This document shows, piece by piece, positions 8,367 to 17,205 of a stretch of 64,000 nucleotides of DNA (the first letter of the stretch is position 1; the number at the start of each line of letters is the position of its first letter). The position numbers and the translations under genes were made by a program. The notes beneath the pieces were generated by a model, which made no database searches, had not been told where the DNA came from, and worked only from the letters and a program-made list of their open reading frames with translations. The stretch is from Limivivens faecihominis (lineage in GTDB: Bacteria > Bacillota > Clostridia > Lachnospirales > Lachnospiraceae): contig NZ_JAJEPR010000012.1 of the NCBI RefSeq assembly GCF_020686945.1, positions 33,251 to 97,250 of the forward strand. The letters are read 5' to 3'.

Positions 8367-9923
8367 TTAGAAAATCTTCGTGGTCCAGCGGCTCATATCC
8401 CAGACTTCGTTTACCACGTCCTGATAAAATTCCGGCTCGTGGCAGATCAGCAGGATGCTGCCCTTGTATTCCTTGAGGGCGCTCTTGAGGGCATCCTTGG
8501 CATCCACGTCGAGGTGGTTGGTGGGCTCGTCCAGGAGCAGTACGTTGGTGTCCCGGTTGATGAGTTTGCAGAGACGGACTTTGGCCTGCTCGCCTCCGCT
8601 TAAGACGCGAACCTGGCTTTCGATATGTTTCGTGGTGAGACCGCATTTTGCCAGGGCGGAGCGGATCTCATACTGGGTGTAGGAGGGGAAATCCTGCCAG
8701 AGTTCTTCAATACAGGTCGTGCGGTTGTCGCCCCTGACCTCCTGCTCGAAATAGCCGATCTGGAGATTTTCGCCCAGTTCGCAGCTGCCGGAGAGGGAAG
8801 GAATCAGGCCCAGAATACTCTTTAAGAGAGTGGTTTTTCCGATACCGTTGGTTCCGGTGATGGCGATCTTCTGGCCGCGCTCCATGGAAAGGTTTAACGG
8901 TTTGGAGAGAGGCTCGTCATAACCGGTGACAAGATCGTGGGTTTCGAAAAGCATCCTGCCTGGCGTACGGCCGTAGCGGAAATGAAACTCGGGCTTTGGC
9001 TTCTCAGCGGCCAGCTCGATGACGTCCATTTTGTCAAGCTTTTTCTGGCGGGACATGGCCATGTTTCGGGTGGAGACCCGGGCCTTATTGCGGGCCACGA
9101 AATCCTTGAGCTCGCTGATTTCCTGTTGCTGACGGCGGTAGGCAGCCTCCAGCTGGGATTTTTTTACGGCGTAGACCTCCTGGAAGTGGTCGTAATCGCC
9201 GACATAGCGGTTCAGCTCCTGATTTTCCATGTGATAGATGATGTTGACCACTTCATTTAAGAAAGGAATATCGTGGGAAATCAGGATAAAAGCGTTTTCG
9301 TAGTCCAGAAGATAGCGTTTCAGCCAGGCGATGTGCTCCTCGTCGAGGTAGTTGGTGGGCTCATCGAGCAGGAGTATATCCGGTTTTTCCAGCAGAAGCT
9401 TGGCGAGCAGGACTTTGGTACGCTGGCCGCCGCTTAAATCGGTCACATCCCGGTCAAGACCAAGATCCAGAAGGCCTAAGGCCCGGGCCACTTCCTCCAC
9501 TTTCGCGTCGATGGTGTAGAAATCGTGGAGCGTCAGCTCATCCTGGATCGTTCCCAGTTCTTCCATAAGGACTTCCATCTCGTTCTCGTCGGCCTCGCCC
9601 AGGTGGTCGCAGATCTCATTCATCCGCTCTTCCTTTTTTAAAAGGGGATCGAAGGCGGATTTGAGGACATCCTGAATGGTCATGCCTTTTTCCAGGACCG
9701 CATGCTGGTCGAGATAGCCGGCGCGGACGTTTTTTGCCCACTCGACTTTTCCCTCGTCGGGCATGAGCTTGCCGGTGACAATGTTCATAAAGGTAGACTT
9801 TCCTTCGCCGTTAGCGCCCACAAGGCCGATGTGCTCGCCTTTCAGGAGGCGGAAGGATACGTCATTAAAAATGGCCCGGTCGCCGAAGCCATGGGTCAGA
9901 TGTTCCACATTTAAAATACTCAT
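8367..9923 (-). CDS. ABC-F family ATPase (ribosome-associated)
   Basis: A 518-residue soluble protein with two ABC ATPase domains and no membrane segment. Walker A motifs are GANGEGKST (about 35–43) and GTNGIGKTT in the second half; signatures are LSGGQRTK and LSGGEQAK; Walker B motifs are ILLLDEPTNYLD and VLLLDEPTNHLD. The charged linker between the domains (about 240–310) is the P-site tRNA interaction motif region typical of ABC-F translation factors. Some relatives confer antibiotic resistance by ribosome protection, but nothing here specifically marks it as a resistance determinant. A housekeeping translation role is more likely. Confidence 0.92.
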   Translation of the reverse strand: MSILNVEHLTHGFGDRAIFNDVSFRLLKGEHIGLVGANGEGKSTFMNIVTGKLMPDEGKVEWAKNVRAGYLDQHAVLEKGMTIQDVLKSAFDPLLKKEERMNEICDHLGEADENEMEVLMEELGTIQDELTLHDFYTIDAKVEEVARALGLLDLGLDRDVTDLSGGQRTKVLLAKLLLEKPDILLLDEPTNYLDEEHIAWLKRYLLDYENAFILISHDIPFLNEVVNIIYHMENQELNRYVGDYDHFQEVYAVKKSQLEAAYRRQQQEISELKDFVARNKARVSTRNMAMSRQKKLDKMDVIELAAEKPKPEFHFRYGRTPGRMLFETHDLVTGYDEPLSKPLNLSMERGQKIAITGTNGIGKTTLLKSILGLIPSLSGSCELGENLQIGYFEQEVRGDNRTTCIEELWQDFPSYTQYEIRSALAKCGLTTKHIESQVRVLSGGEQAKVRLCKLINRDTNVLLLDEPTNHLDVDAKDALKSALKEYKGSILLICHEPEFYQDVVNEVWDMSRWTTKIF

Positions 9924-9954
9924 AAGTTCTCCTTTTTCTGGTAGTTCTCGAACT

Positions 9955-9983
9955 ATTATATATGGAAAACATTGCGCCGTAAA
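9955..9983 (-). promoter_or_regulatory. Promoter of the ABC-F gene
   Basis: On the minus strand TTTACG, 17 bases and TATAAT stand about 30 bases before the start codon. The −10 is perfect and the −35 matches four of six. The leader is too short for an attenuator of the kind found before many resistance ABC-F genes. Confidence 0.55.
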
Positions 9984-10098
9984 GCATTGAATTTGTGCAA
10001 AAAAAGCAAAAAGAAGAGCTGATTGTCCTATAGCTTTTCTAAAAGAATACGTTTATACTAAAGTTACAAAATACAGAATTGATGTAAGGAGGAAATTT

Positions 10099-11997
10099 AT
10101 GAACTTTGTACTGACAAAAGAGCAGGAGACACTGGAAAAAGGTCTTACGATCCTGCTGGAAGAGCACGGACATGCATACGGTGAGGGCGAAATTTCCATC
10201 ACACCGGTATTTACAGACGAGAATAAATTAAAAGTTGAGAAAAAAGGACAGGATGTGACCATCTCCTGCAAAGAGAAGGCTCATTTCTTCCGCGGCATCG
10301 GCCATCTCTTCAGTCATCTTGAGGATGCCGATTTCGTGAAAGAGGAGACCGTTTATGTGGACTGCCTGGGCGCTATGCCGGACTGCTCCAGAAACGGTGT
10401 TCCGACACCGGATATGCTGAAACGCATGATCCGCACCATGGCTCTCCTGGGTATGAACGAGATCTTCCTTTACACCGAGGATACCTACGAGCTTCCGGAA
10501 TATCCGTATTTCGGCGCTTTCCGCGGAAAATTTTCCAAAGAGGAGCTGAAAGAGTGCGATGCTTACGGCGAGCTCTTCGGCATTTGCCTGGTTCCCTGCA
10601 TCCAGACTCTGGCACATCTGAGCACCTTCCTTCGCTGGCCGACCAGCAACGGTCTGCAGGACAACAGAGACAACCTGCTTCCCGAGGAAGCGAAGACCTA
10701 TGCCCTCATCGAGAGCATGCTGAAAAACTTCTCCGAGTGTGTCCGCACAAAGAAAGTACATCTTGGCATGGACGAGGCTCACGGCCTGGGTCTCGGCGAG
10801 TATCTGAAAAAACACGGCTTTACCAACCGTCTTTCCATCATGAAACGTCACCTGGAAAAAGTAGAGGAGCTTTGCAGAAAATACGGTCTGGAGCCCATGA
10901 TGTGGAGCGATATGTTCTTCAACCTGGCATCCAAGGACGGCTCCTACTACAGCGTTCCGGAAGATTACGAATGGGAAGAAAAGGATAAACCCGGCGATAA
11001 CCTGACCATGGTTTACTGGGATTACTACAACCATGATCCGAAGACCTATGAGAGAATGCTGAGCCTTCATAAAAAGCTCTCCAATAAAGTATATTTCGCA
11101 GGCGGCGGCTGGACCTGGAACGGCCTGGTTCCCGATTACGGAAAAGCTTTCGACAGCACCAGGATAGGTATGCGCGTCATGAAACAGCAGAAGGTCCGCA
11201 ATGCGTTTATGACTCTCTGGATGGATGACGGTACCGAGACTCCTTTCGCAGCAGGTCTGCTTCCGCTGATCCTTTTCGCTGAGGAAGGTTTCACCGAGGA
11301 GCCGGAGGACGCTGCTATCGACGAGAAACTTCACCTGTTCCAAGAAGCTTCCATGGAAGAGTGGATGCTCCTCACCAAACTGGACTGCCTGCCGGGCTGC
11401 GATCCGCTGAATATTGCGGCAGTTAACCCGTCCAAGCACCTGTTCTATCAGGATCCGCTGCTGGGTCTCTTCGACCGTCAGTATCAGGGATATGACCTCT
11501 ATGGCCATTACGGCAAACTGGCAAAAGAGCTCCGGGCTGTGGAAGAGCGCGTGACCGTTTCCAAAAACCTCTTTGCCTGCTACCGTTCTCTGGCAGAGTT
11601 TCTGGCAGTGAAGGCTGGTATCGGTCTGGACATCCGCAGAGCTTATCTCGAGGGAGACAGAGACTGGCTCACCAGCATCGCTGAGGAGCAGATTCCTGTA
11701 TGCCTGGAGGATCTGGAACAGTACCACGATTTCCGTGAGAAGATCTGGTTCCATGAGTGCAAACCCAATGGTTATGAGACCATCGACATCCGTCTGGGCG
11801 GCCTCCATGCGAGACTGGTAAGCGCTCAGAAGCGGATTCTGGCATATCTTGCCGATGAGATCACAGAGATCCCCGAGCTTCTGGAAGAGCGCCTTCCCTA
11901 CAAGCCCAGCGCACCGGAAGGACTGCAGCAGCCCTTCAATATGAACAACTGGTGCAACATCGTTACCGCTGGAAACATGGGTACCGGTACCGTTTGA
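10099..11997 (+). CDS. Cytoplasmic GH20 beta-N-acetylhexosaminidase
   Basis: A 632-residue glycoside hydrolase of family 20 that removes terminal GlcNAc or GalNAc by substrate-assisted catalysis. The family's Asp-Glu catalytic pair is D225/E226 in HLGMDEAHG. An N-terminal GH20b-like domain (about 1–85) precedes the barrel (about 90–400), and a long helical C-terminal part follows. No signal peptide is present, so it acts on imported oligosaccharides. RBS AAGGAGG precedes the ATG. The −10 TATACT at 10054–10059 has no good −35 partner, which fits activator control by the AraC protein next door. The neighbours NahK and nucleotidyltransferase would consume the released amino sugar. Confidence 0.88.
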   Translation: MNFVLTKEQETLEKGLTILLEEHGHAYGEGEISITPVFTDENKLKVEKKGQDVTISCKEKAHFFRGIGHLFSHLEDADFVKEETVYVDCLGAMPDCSRNGVPTPDMLKRMIRTMALLGMNEIFLYTEDTYELPEYPYFGAFRGKFSKEELKECDAYGELFGICLVPCIQTLAHLSTFLRWPTSNGLQDNRDNLLPEEAKTYALIESMLKNFSECVRTKKVHLGMDEAHGLGLGEYLKKHGFTNRLSIMKRHLEKVEELCRKYGLEPMMWSDMFFNLASKDGSYYSVPEDYEWEEKDKPGDNLTMVYWDYYNHDPKTYERMLSLHKKLSNKVYFAGGGWTWNGLVPDYGKAFDSTRIGMRVMKQQKVRNAFMTLWMDDGTETPFAAGLLPLILFAEEGFTEEPEDAAIDEKLHLFQEASMEEWMLLTKLDCLPGCDPLNIAAVNPSKHLFYQDPLLGLFDRQYQGYDLYGHYGKLAKELRAVEERVTVSKNLFACYRSLAEFLAVKAGIGLDIRRAYLEGDRDWLTSIAEEQIPVCLEDLEQYHDFREKIWFHECKPNGYETIDIRLGGLHARLVSAQKRILAYLADEITEIPELLEERLPYKPSAPEGLQQPFNMNNWCNIVTAGNMGTGTV

Positions 11998-12034
11998 TAA
12001 AAAAATCGCCTGACTTTATGGCTTGAATCCCCAC

Positions 12035-12064
12035 TTGACAGGTAGAAAAAGAAACAGGTATGAT
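12035..12064 (+). promoter_or_regulatory. Promoter of the araC–nucleotidyltransferase–nahK unit
   Basis: A perfect TTGACA, an 18-base spacer and TATGAT lie 55 bases before the AraC-type gene. The regulator and the two enzymes after it can therefore be expressed independently of the GH20 gene. Confidence 0.65.
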
Positions 12065-12118
12065 AAGTGGAGAAGACAGTAGTTAACCGATTGAAAAGAT
12101 AAAGGCAGGCGCAAATAC

Positions 12119-13021
12119 ATGGAATACGAAAGCATCATACTGAAAGACGAGATCACAGTCAGAAAAATTTATACGATCCACTATTTTGAATACATGAAAA
12201 ACTTTGAGTTTTCGGGAGAAACCCATGATTTCTGGGAGCTCCAGTGCGTGGACAAGGGCGAAATCAAGGTTCTGGACCATATCCTGAAGGCGGGCCAGGT
12301 GATTTTCCACAAGCCCAATGAGTTCCACAATCTGGCGGCAACGGGAGTCAGCGCCCCCAACGTGGTGGTGGTTTCCTTTGCCTGCACTTCCCCGGCCATG
12401 AAGTTTTTCGAGGGCCGTATTCTGGAAGTCAGCGAGTACGAGCGAGGCCTCTTAGGACAGATGATCTCCGAGGCGAGACGCTGCATCGAGTCCCCGCTGG
12501 ATGATCCCTATCTCAAGAAAATGGAGAAAAAGAAGGATGCACCCTTTGGCTCAGAGCAGCTGATCCGGCTTGATCTGGAACTTCTGCTTCTCAGTATGAT
12601 CCGGAGAAATCTTCCCAACCCGGTGAAACCGGCGGAGGAGATCTGGGCTCCGGGCGGAGGCGGCTCCGCTGCTTATATTCAGATCATGGACTATCTGAAA
12701 GCACATATCTGCGGTTATGTGACCATCGAGGATATCTGCCGGGAAAACCTCATCGGCCGTTCCCAGCTGCAGAAGATCTTCCGGGAGCAGCATAACTGCG
12801 GAGTAATCGACTTTTTTACCAAGATGAAAGTGGAATATGCCAAGGAGCTGATTCGGGAGAAAAATCAGAACTTCACCCAGATCTCAGAGTATCTCGGTTA
12901 TTCCTCCATCCATTATTTTTCCCGTCAGTTCAAGAAGATCACGGGAATGACACCCTCTGAGTATACGGCCTCCATCATGGCCCGCTCGGAGTCGAAAAAA
13001 AAGACAGAAAGAAGAGTATAA
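12119..13021 (+). CDS. AraC family transcriptional regulator with cupin sensor domain
   Basis: A 300-residue regulator. The N-terminal half (about 15–110) resembles the AraC cupin ligand-binding domain (SGETHDFWELQCVDKGEIKV, HKPNEFHNL). The C-terminal 100 residues form the double helix-turn-helix, with VTIEDICRENLIGRSQLQKIF and the signature ISEYLGYSSIHYFSRQFKKITGMTPSEY. It stands between the GH20 gene and the nucleotidyltransferase/kinase pair and probably activates the cluster in response to an amino sugar or its oligosaccharide (inference). The stop is 2 bases before the next start. Confidence 0.9.
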   Translation: MEYESIILKDEITVRKIYTIHYFEYMKNFEFSGETHDFWELQCVDKGEIKVLDHILKAGQVIFHKPNEFHNLAATGVSAPNVVVVSFACTSPAMKFFEGRILEVSEYERGLLGQMISEARRCIESPLDDPYLKKMEKKKDAPFGSEQLIRLDLELLLLSMIRRNLPNPVKPAEEIWAPGGGGSAAYIQIMDYLKAHICGYVTIEDICRENLIGRSQLQKIFREQHNCGVIDFFTKMKVEYAKELIREKNQNFTQISEYLGYSSIHYFSRQFKKITGMTPSEYTASIMARSESKKKTERRV

Positions 13022-13023
13022 AG

Positions 13024-13950
13024 ATGAGTAAGAAACCTGTACTGGTAATCATGGCAGCTGGAATGGGAAGCCGTTACGGCGGCCTTAAACAGATCGATCC
13101 GGTAGACAAAGAAGGTCATATCATCATGGACTTTTCCATTTATGACGCAAAACAGGCCGGATTTGAGAAAGTAATCTTTATCATCAAAAAAGCAAACGAG
13201 AAAGATTTCAAAGAGTCTATCGGCGACCGTATGGCAAAGATCATGGACGTGGACTATGCGTTCCAGGAGCTCACTGATCTGCCCGAGGGCTTTTCTGTTC
13301 CCGAAGGCCGTGTGAAACCCTTCGGAACTGCTCATGCAATCTTAAGCTGCAGAGACAAGATCGACGGACCCTTCGCCGTGATCAACGCCGACGATTATTA
13401 CGGACCTCATGCCTTCAAGGAGATTTATAATTATCTCTCCACCCATGAGGACGACGATAAATACCGTTACACGATGGTAGGTTATATCCTGGAGAACACC
13501 CTGACTGAGAATGGCCATGTGGCAAGAGGCGTCTGCACGACCGATGAGAATCATCAGCTGGTAGGCATCTGCGAGCGCACCCATATCGAGAAGAGAGGCG
13601 ATGTGACCGCATATACCGAGGACGACGGCGCTACCTGGACCACAATCCCGGCAGGCAGTATTGTTTCCATGAATATGTGGGGTTTCACCAGCAGCATTCT
13701 GAAAGAGATCGGCAGTCGTTTCCCGAAATTCCTGGAGGAGAACCTTCCGAAGAATCCGATGAAATGTGAGTTCTTTCTTCCGAGCGTGGTAGGAGAGCTT
13801 CTGGCAGAGGATAAGGCTACCGTAGAGGTGCTGAAATCTGAGGATAAATGGTACGGCGTTACCTATAAAGAGGACAAACCGGTGGTTGTAGCAGCCATTC
13901 AGAAATTAAAAGACGAGGGAAGATATCCTCAGAAACTTTGGGAGGAGTAA
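13024..13950 (+). CDS. Sugar-phosphate nucleotidyltransferase
   Basis: A 308-residue nucleotidyltransferase. The nucleotide-binding signature MAAGMGSRYGGLKQIDPV lies at about 10–27 and the metal-binding Asp pair in VINADDYYG follows in the middle. It would join an NTP (probably UTP) to a hexose- or HexNAc-1-phosphate. Because the NahK-like kinase follows after 4 bases, the likely substrate is GlcNAc-1-P or GalNAc-1-P, giving a UDP-sugar; this specificity is inferred from context. It lacks the left-handed helix acyltransferase domain of GlmU. RBS is poor (AGAAGAG), and coupling to the upstream gene is likely. Confidence 0.85.
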   Translation: MSKKPVLVIMAAGMGSRYGGLKQIDPVDKEGHIIMDFSIYDAKQAGFEKVIFIIKKANEKDFKESIGDRMAKIMDVDYAFQELTDLPEGFSVPEGRVKPFGTAHAILSCRDKIDGPFAVINADDYYGPHAFKEIYNYLSTHEDDDKYRYTMVGYILENTLTENGHVARGVCTTDENHQLVGICERTHIEKRGDVTAYTEDDGATWTTIPAGSIVSMNMWGFTSSILKEIGSRFPKFLEENLPKNPMKCEFFLPSVVGELLAEDKATVEVLKSEDKWYGVTYKEDKPVVVAAIQKLKDEGRYPQKLWEE

Positions 13951-13954
13951 TAAA

Positions 13955-15061
13955 GTGAAGAAGGAACAGATCACAGCAGAAGTTCTGACAGCCTTTCAGC
14001 TGCCGGAAGCAGGACTGAAGGAACTGGCTCCGTACGGAAGCGGTCATATCAATGACACCTTCCGTGTGACCTACGAGACAGAGAAGGGACAGCGCCGTTA
14101 TATTCTTCAGAGAATGAACAAGAGTATTTTTGAGAAACCGGTAGAGCTTATGGAAAATATCGTCCATGTAACCGAGTGGATCAAAAAGAAAGCAATCGAG
14201 AACGGCGGCGATCCGGAGAGAGAGACTCTGACTGTCGTATCTGCAAAGGACGGAAAGCCCTACCATGTGGACGGCGAGGGCCAGTACTGGAGAGTGTACC
14301 TTTTCGTAGAGGGAACCACAAGCTACGATAAGGTGGAGAAGCCCTCCGACTTCTATGAGAGTGCCGTTTCCTTCGGTCACTTCCAGCGCCAGCTGGCAGA
14401 TTTCCCGGCAAAATCGCTTCATGAGACGATTCCGGATTTCCACAATACTGCAAAGCGTTTTGAGACCTTTCAGAAGGCTGTGGCAGCCGACGTCTGTGGA
14501 AGAGCCGCTTCTGTAAAAGAGGAGATCCAGTTTGTTCTGGATCATGAGGCTTTCGCCCACACCCTCTGTGATCTGGAAGCAGCAGGAAAGATTCCGACCA
14601 GAGTCACCCACAATGACACCAAGCTCAACAATATTCTCATCGACAACGCCACCGGAAAAGGCATCTGCGTCATCGACCTGGATACCGTTATGCCGGGCCT
14701 GGCTGTGAACGATTTCGGTGATTCCATCCGTTTCGGCGCCAGCACAGGAGCCGAGGACGAGCCGGACCTCTCCAGGATCTGGTGTGACCTGGAGCTCTAC
14801 GAGCTGTATGTAAAAGGCTTTATCGAGGGCTGTGGCGGAGCACTTACCGATATCGAGCTGGACAACCTGCCCACCGGAGCCATGATGATGACCTTCGAGT
14901 GCGGCATGCGTTTCCTCACTGACTATCTGGAAGGCGACCACTACTTCAAGACCGCCCGCGAAAACCACAACCTCGAACGTGCCCGCACCCAGTTCAAGCT
15001 GGTGAAGGATATGGAAGAGAAACTGCCGAAGATGAAAGAGATTGTAAATAAATATCGCTAA
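13955..15061 (+). CDS. nahK: N-acetylhexosamine 1-kinase (NahK-like phosphotransferase)
   Basis: A 368-residue member of the aminoglycoside-phosphotransferase fold. The catalytic loop is THNDTKLNN with D221, and the metal-binding motif is VIDLDTVMPG (about 239–248); both are the exact style of N-acetylhexosamine 1-kinases, which phosphorylate GlcNAc or GalNAc at C1 in the lacto-N-biose/galacto-N-biose pathway of bifidobacteria. The start is GTG after GGGAGGAG. It is the last gene of the cluster and is closed by a terminator at 15163. No GNB/LNB phosphorylase is present here; the GH20 enzyme could supply the free HexNAc instead. Confidence 0.88.
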   Translation: MKKEQITAEVLTAFQLPEAGLKELAPYGSGHINDTFRVTYETEKGQRRYILQRMNKSIFEKPVELMENIVHVTEWIKKKAIENGGDPERETLTVVSAKDGKPYHVDGEGQYWRVYLFVEGTTSYDKVEKPSDFYESAVSFGHFQRQLADFPAKSLHETIPDFHNTAKRFETFQKAVAADVCGRAASVKEEIQFVLDHEAFAHTLCDLEAAGKIPTRVTHNDTKLNNILIDNATGKGICVIDLDTVMPGLAVNDFGDSIRFGASTGAEDEPDLSRIWCDLELYELYVKGFIEGCGGALTDIELDNLPTGAMMMTFECGMRFLTDYLEGDHYFKTARENHNLERARTQFKLVKDMEEKLPKMKEIVNKYR

Positions 15062-15162
15062 TTTTGAAAAATGAAATCTGAGGACGGAACGGGCAGCCGT
15101 CGCCCATTGTTAGGAGATGCGGGAATGTCACCCCACCAGTTTCATTTTCCAATACCAAAAGC

Positions 15163-15203
15163 GCCGCAGAACGGACACGAAAATCCATTCTGCGGCGTTT
15201 TTT
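15163..15203 (+). terminator. Terminator after nahK
   Basis: A 10-bp stem CGCCGCAGAA/TTCTGCGGCG followed by six T, 100 bases past the nahK stop. Confidence 0.88.
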
Positions 15204-15474
15204 ATGTTGGAGGCAGAGATGAAAAAGTGCTCCTGACGAGAGAAAATGGTATAATGTAAAATAAAAAACTGCAATAAATATGTAATATTGTGTTTTTGGT
15301 ATATAAAACAAGTAAAAGAAGAAGGCGAAAAGGATGATTGATAGCTTCTGCCCATACTTTTTGTGAAAAAAAGGATAGAGGGCGATATAAAGCTGCAGGC
15401 TCATGAAAAGCGCAAAACAACGGAAAAAACAGCCTGCTCAAAAGTATGGCTACAAAAATAAATTTTATTTTTCA
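15204..15474. other. Gene-free stretch with a nested inverted repeat
   Basis: No credible gene was found here. It is AT-rich and contains a 98-base nested inverted repeat: CCATACTTTT at 15352–15361 pairs with AAAAGTATGG at 15440–15449, and inside it GCAGGCT at 15395–15401 pairs with AGCCTGC at 15431–15437. A lone TATAAT lies near 15250. The structure could be a small RNA, a degenerate mobile element or the tail of the coaX transcript. Confidence 0.45.
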
Positions 15475-15534
15475 TAAAAAAGGATTCCTCGCAAGGCAAA
15501 AGGCTAATAAACCTCGTTCTTACAGGAATCCTTT
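15475..15534 (-). terminator. Probable coaX terminator
   Basis: On the minus strand an 11-bp perfect stem (AAAGGATTCCT/AGGAATCCTTT) with a 34-base loop is followed by six T, about 60 bases past the coaX stop. The loop is long for an intrinsic terminator. Confidence 0.55.
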
Positions 15535-15594
15535 CAATTACTACTGGAGATGCCGAAATGTGGTATTAACCGACAGCCCCGCTTTCTATTTCAT

Positions 15595-16371
15595 TCAATG
15601 ATTATTTTCCTGATTCTTCTTATAAATCAGATTCAGTCCCCGGAGCAGGAGATTATCATCAAGGATGATGGTCTTCTTGCAGAGGGGAACGATGAGGCTC
15701 GCGAGACCGCCGGTGGCGAGGACTGTGGCCGGTTCACCAAGTTCTTCTTCCATGCGGTCCACGATACCGTCGAGCATGGCGGCGTTTCCGTAAAGGAGAC
15801 CGCTCTTCATGCAGTCGGCCGTGTTTGTACCGATGATCTTCTTCGGTGCATCCAGACTGATGCGGCTTAACTGGGAGGCATGGCTTGCCAGGCCGTCCAG
15901 AGAAACACGGATACCGGGGATGATCATACCGCCGATGTAATTTTTCTTACGATCCACAACGGATGCCGTCGTGGCGGTGCCGAAATCGAAGATGATCAGC
16001 GGAACAGGATATTCATGGATGGCTGCTACAGCGCCGACGATGAGGTCGGAACCGGTAACTGCCGGATTGTCCGTCAGGATGTTTAAGCCGGTGCGGATGC
16101 CCGGGCCCACCACCATGGCCTGATGGTGCGTGATCTTGAACAGTGCTTCCTTGATGGTGTTGGTTACAGGAGGCACAACGGAAGAAATAATGGAGCCTGT
16201 CAGATCTTTGGTGTGGATGTGATAAAGCTCCAGAACAGTCTTGAAGCCGATGGCGTATTCCAGAACGGTTTCGTTGGAATCCGTGGACATTCTCTCGGTA
16301 AAAAGAATCTTGTCATCCTTGATACAGCCGATGACGATGTTTGTGTTTCCGATATCAATCGCTAAAATCAT
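15595..16371 (-). CDS. coaX: Type III pantothenate kinase
   Basis: A 258-residue CoaX, which phosphorylates pantothenate in the first committed step of CoA synthesis. It belongs to the ASKHA fold: the phosphate-binding motif DIGNTNIVIG is at residues 5–14, PLIIFDFGTATT carries the second Asp, and GGMIIPGIRVSLDGL is typical. This form is insensitive to CoA feedback. It starts 15 bases after panT on the same strand, so uptake and phosphorylation of the vitamin are co-expressed. Confidence 0.95.
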   Translation of the reverse strand: MILAIDIGNTNIVIGCIKDDKILFTERMSTDSNETVLEYAIGFKTVLELYHIHTKDLTGSIISSVVPPVTNTIKEALFKITHHQAMVVGPGIRTGLNILTDNPAVTGSDLIVGAVAAIHEYPVPLIIFDFGTATTASVVDRKKNYIGGMIIPGIRVSLDGLASHASQLSRISLDAPKKIIGTNTADCMKSGLLYGNAAMLDGIVDRMEEELGEPATVLATGGLASLIVPLCKKTIILDDNLLLRGLNLIYKKNQENNH

Positions 16372-16386
16372 AGGGCTCCTCTATCT

Positions 16387-17016
16387 TTATTCTAACGCTT
16401 TTTTGTTCTGCGGCGCGGGAATCAGTCTTGCCTTGGAAAGAGCGGCTCCGATGGCTCCGGTGAGGATCGTGGAGGAGATCATTTCACATACGGCATTGAT
16501 TCCAACAAAGGTGCAGATGAAGACAATCACATTTTTTCCGCCCATCAGTCCCTGAACATAATCTGTGTTGCCAAAAAGTACAACCAGAGCAGTCATAAAG
16601 AATACGGTGTTCAGAAACGCGGAACAAAAACCGGTGACGAGGCAGGCTGCATAGACATTGCCACTTTTTCTCACTGCACGGAAAATGTATCCCAGAAGCA
16701 GACCGTCCAGAAAACGGGGAACGAAGCGCTGGATGAAGGCGAAAAACGGATTGATCTCAAAAAGGACCGCCCCCATGGCACTGGTTCCGCCCACACCGAT
16801 ACATTGCAGAAAACTGGTGAGGCCGAAAACGGCGCCCGCCGCAGCTCCGCCTGCAGGACCGAGCGTGATGGCACAGATCGCTACCGGGATGACATTGAAG
16901 GTGATCGCCAGGGGACCGATGTTCAGATATCCCAGAGGCGTGTACGCCATCAGAAGCAGCACTGCAGTCATAAGACCGAGGATTGTCAGTTGCGTTGTTT
17001 TTGTCTGTGTTTTCAT
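16387..17016 (-). CDS. panT: ECF transporter S component, pantothenate-type
   Basis: A 209-residue, highly hydrophobic protein with about six membrane segments. It is the substrate-capture (S) subunit of an energy-coupling-factor transporter and would use the shared EcfAA'T module encoded elsewhere. Typical S-component features are the N-terminal LTILGLMTAVLLLMAYTP helix and GPLAITFNVIPVAICAITLGP. The assignment to pantothenate rests on the family (PanT-like) and on the gene order panT–coaX, with coaBC divergent. The start at 17016 follows AAGGAG; the longer reading has no ribosome binding site. Confidence 0.82.
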   Translation of the reverse strand: MKTQTKTTQLTILGLMTAVLLLMAYTPLGYLNIGPLAITFNVIPVAICAITLGPAGGAAAGAVFGLTSFLQCIGVGGTSAMGAVLFEINPFFAFIQRFVPRFLDGLLLGYIFRAVRKSGNVYAACLVTGFCSAFLNTVFFMTALVVLFGNTDYVQGLMGGKNVIVFICTFVGINAVCEMISSTILTGAIGAALSKARLIPAPQNKKALE

Positions 17017-17072
17017 ATTCAATTTTCTCCTTGTTATTATTCCCTTAAGGGATACAATACAATTACCGGGAA

Positions 17073-17101
17073 AGTATAGCACAGGAAAACTGCCTTCGCA
17101 A
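17073..17101 (-). promoter_or_regulatory. panT–coaX promoter
   Basis: On the minus strand TTGCGA, 17 bases and TATACT precede panT. A TCCCTTAAGGGA palindrome (17041–17052) lies in the leader. The divergent coaBC gene has a TATACT at 17156–17161 with a weak −35. Confidence 0.6.
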
Positions 17102-17205
17102 GAAGGAAATTAGAACGCACTTTCAAAAAAACATGTCATATTTCCCGTATTATGTTATACTAAAAGCAAAGCGACTTTTTTATTATAGAAGGAGAACAGA
17201 AAAAT

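Noticed and set aside
8367..9923. Antibiotic-resistance ABC-F with attenuation leader
   Set aside because: The leader is only about 30 bases, with no leader peptide or competing hairpins. A housekeeping ABC-F factor is more likely.
10228..11808. A 526-codon open frame on the minus strand
   Set aside because: It is antisense to the GH20 gene, which has clear catalytic motifs and a strong ribosome binding site. The antisense product has no recognisable domain.
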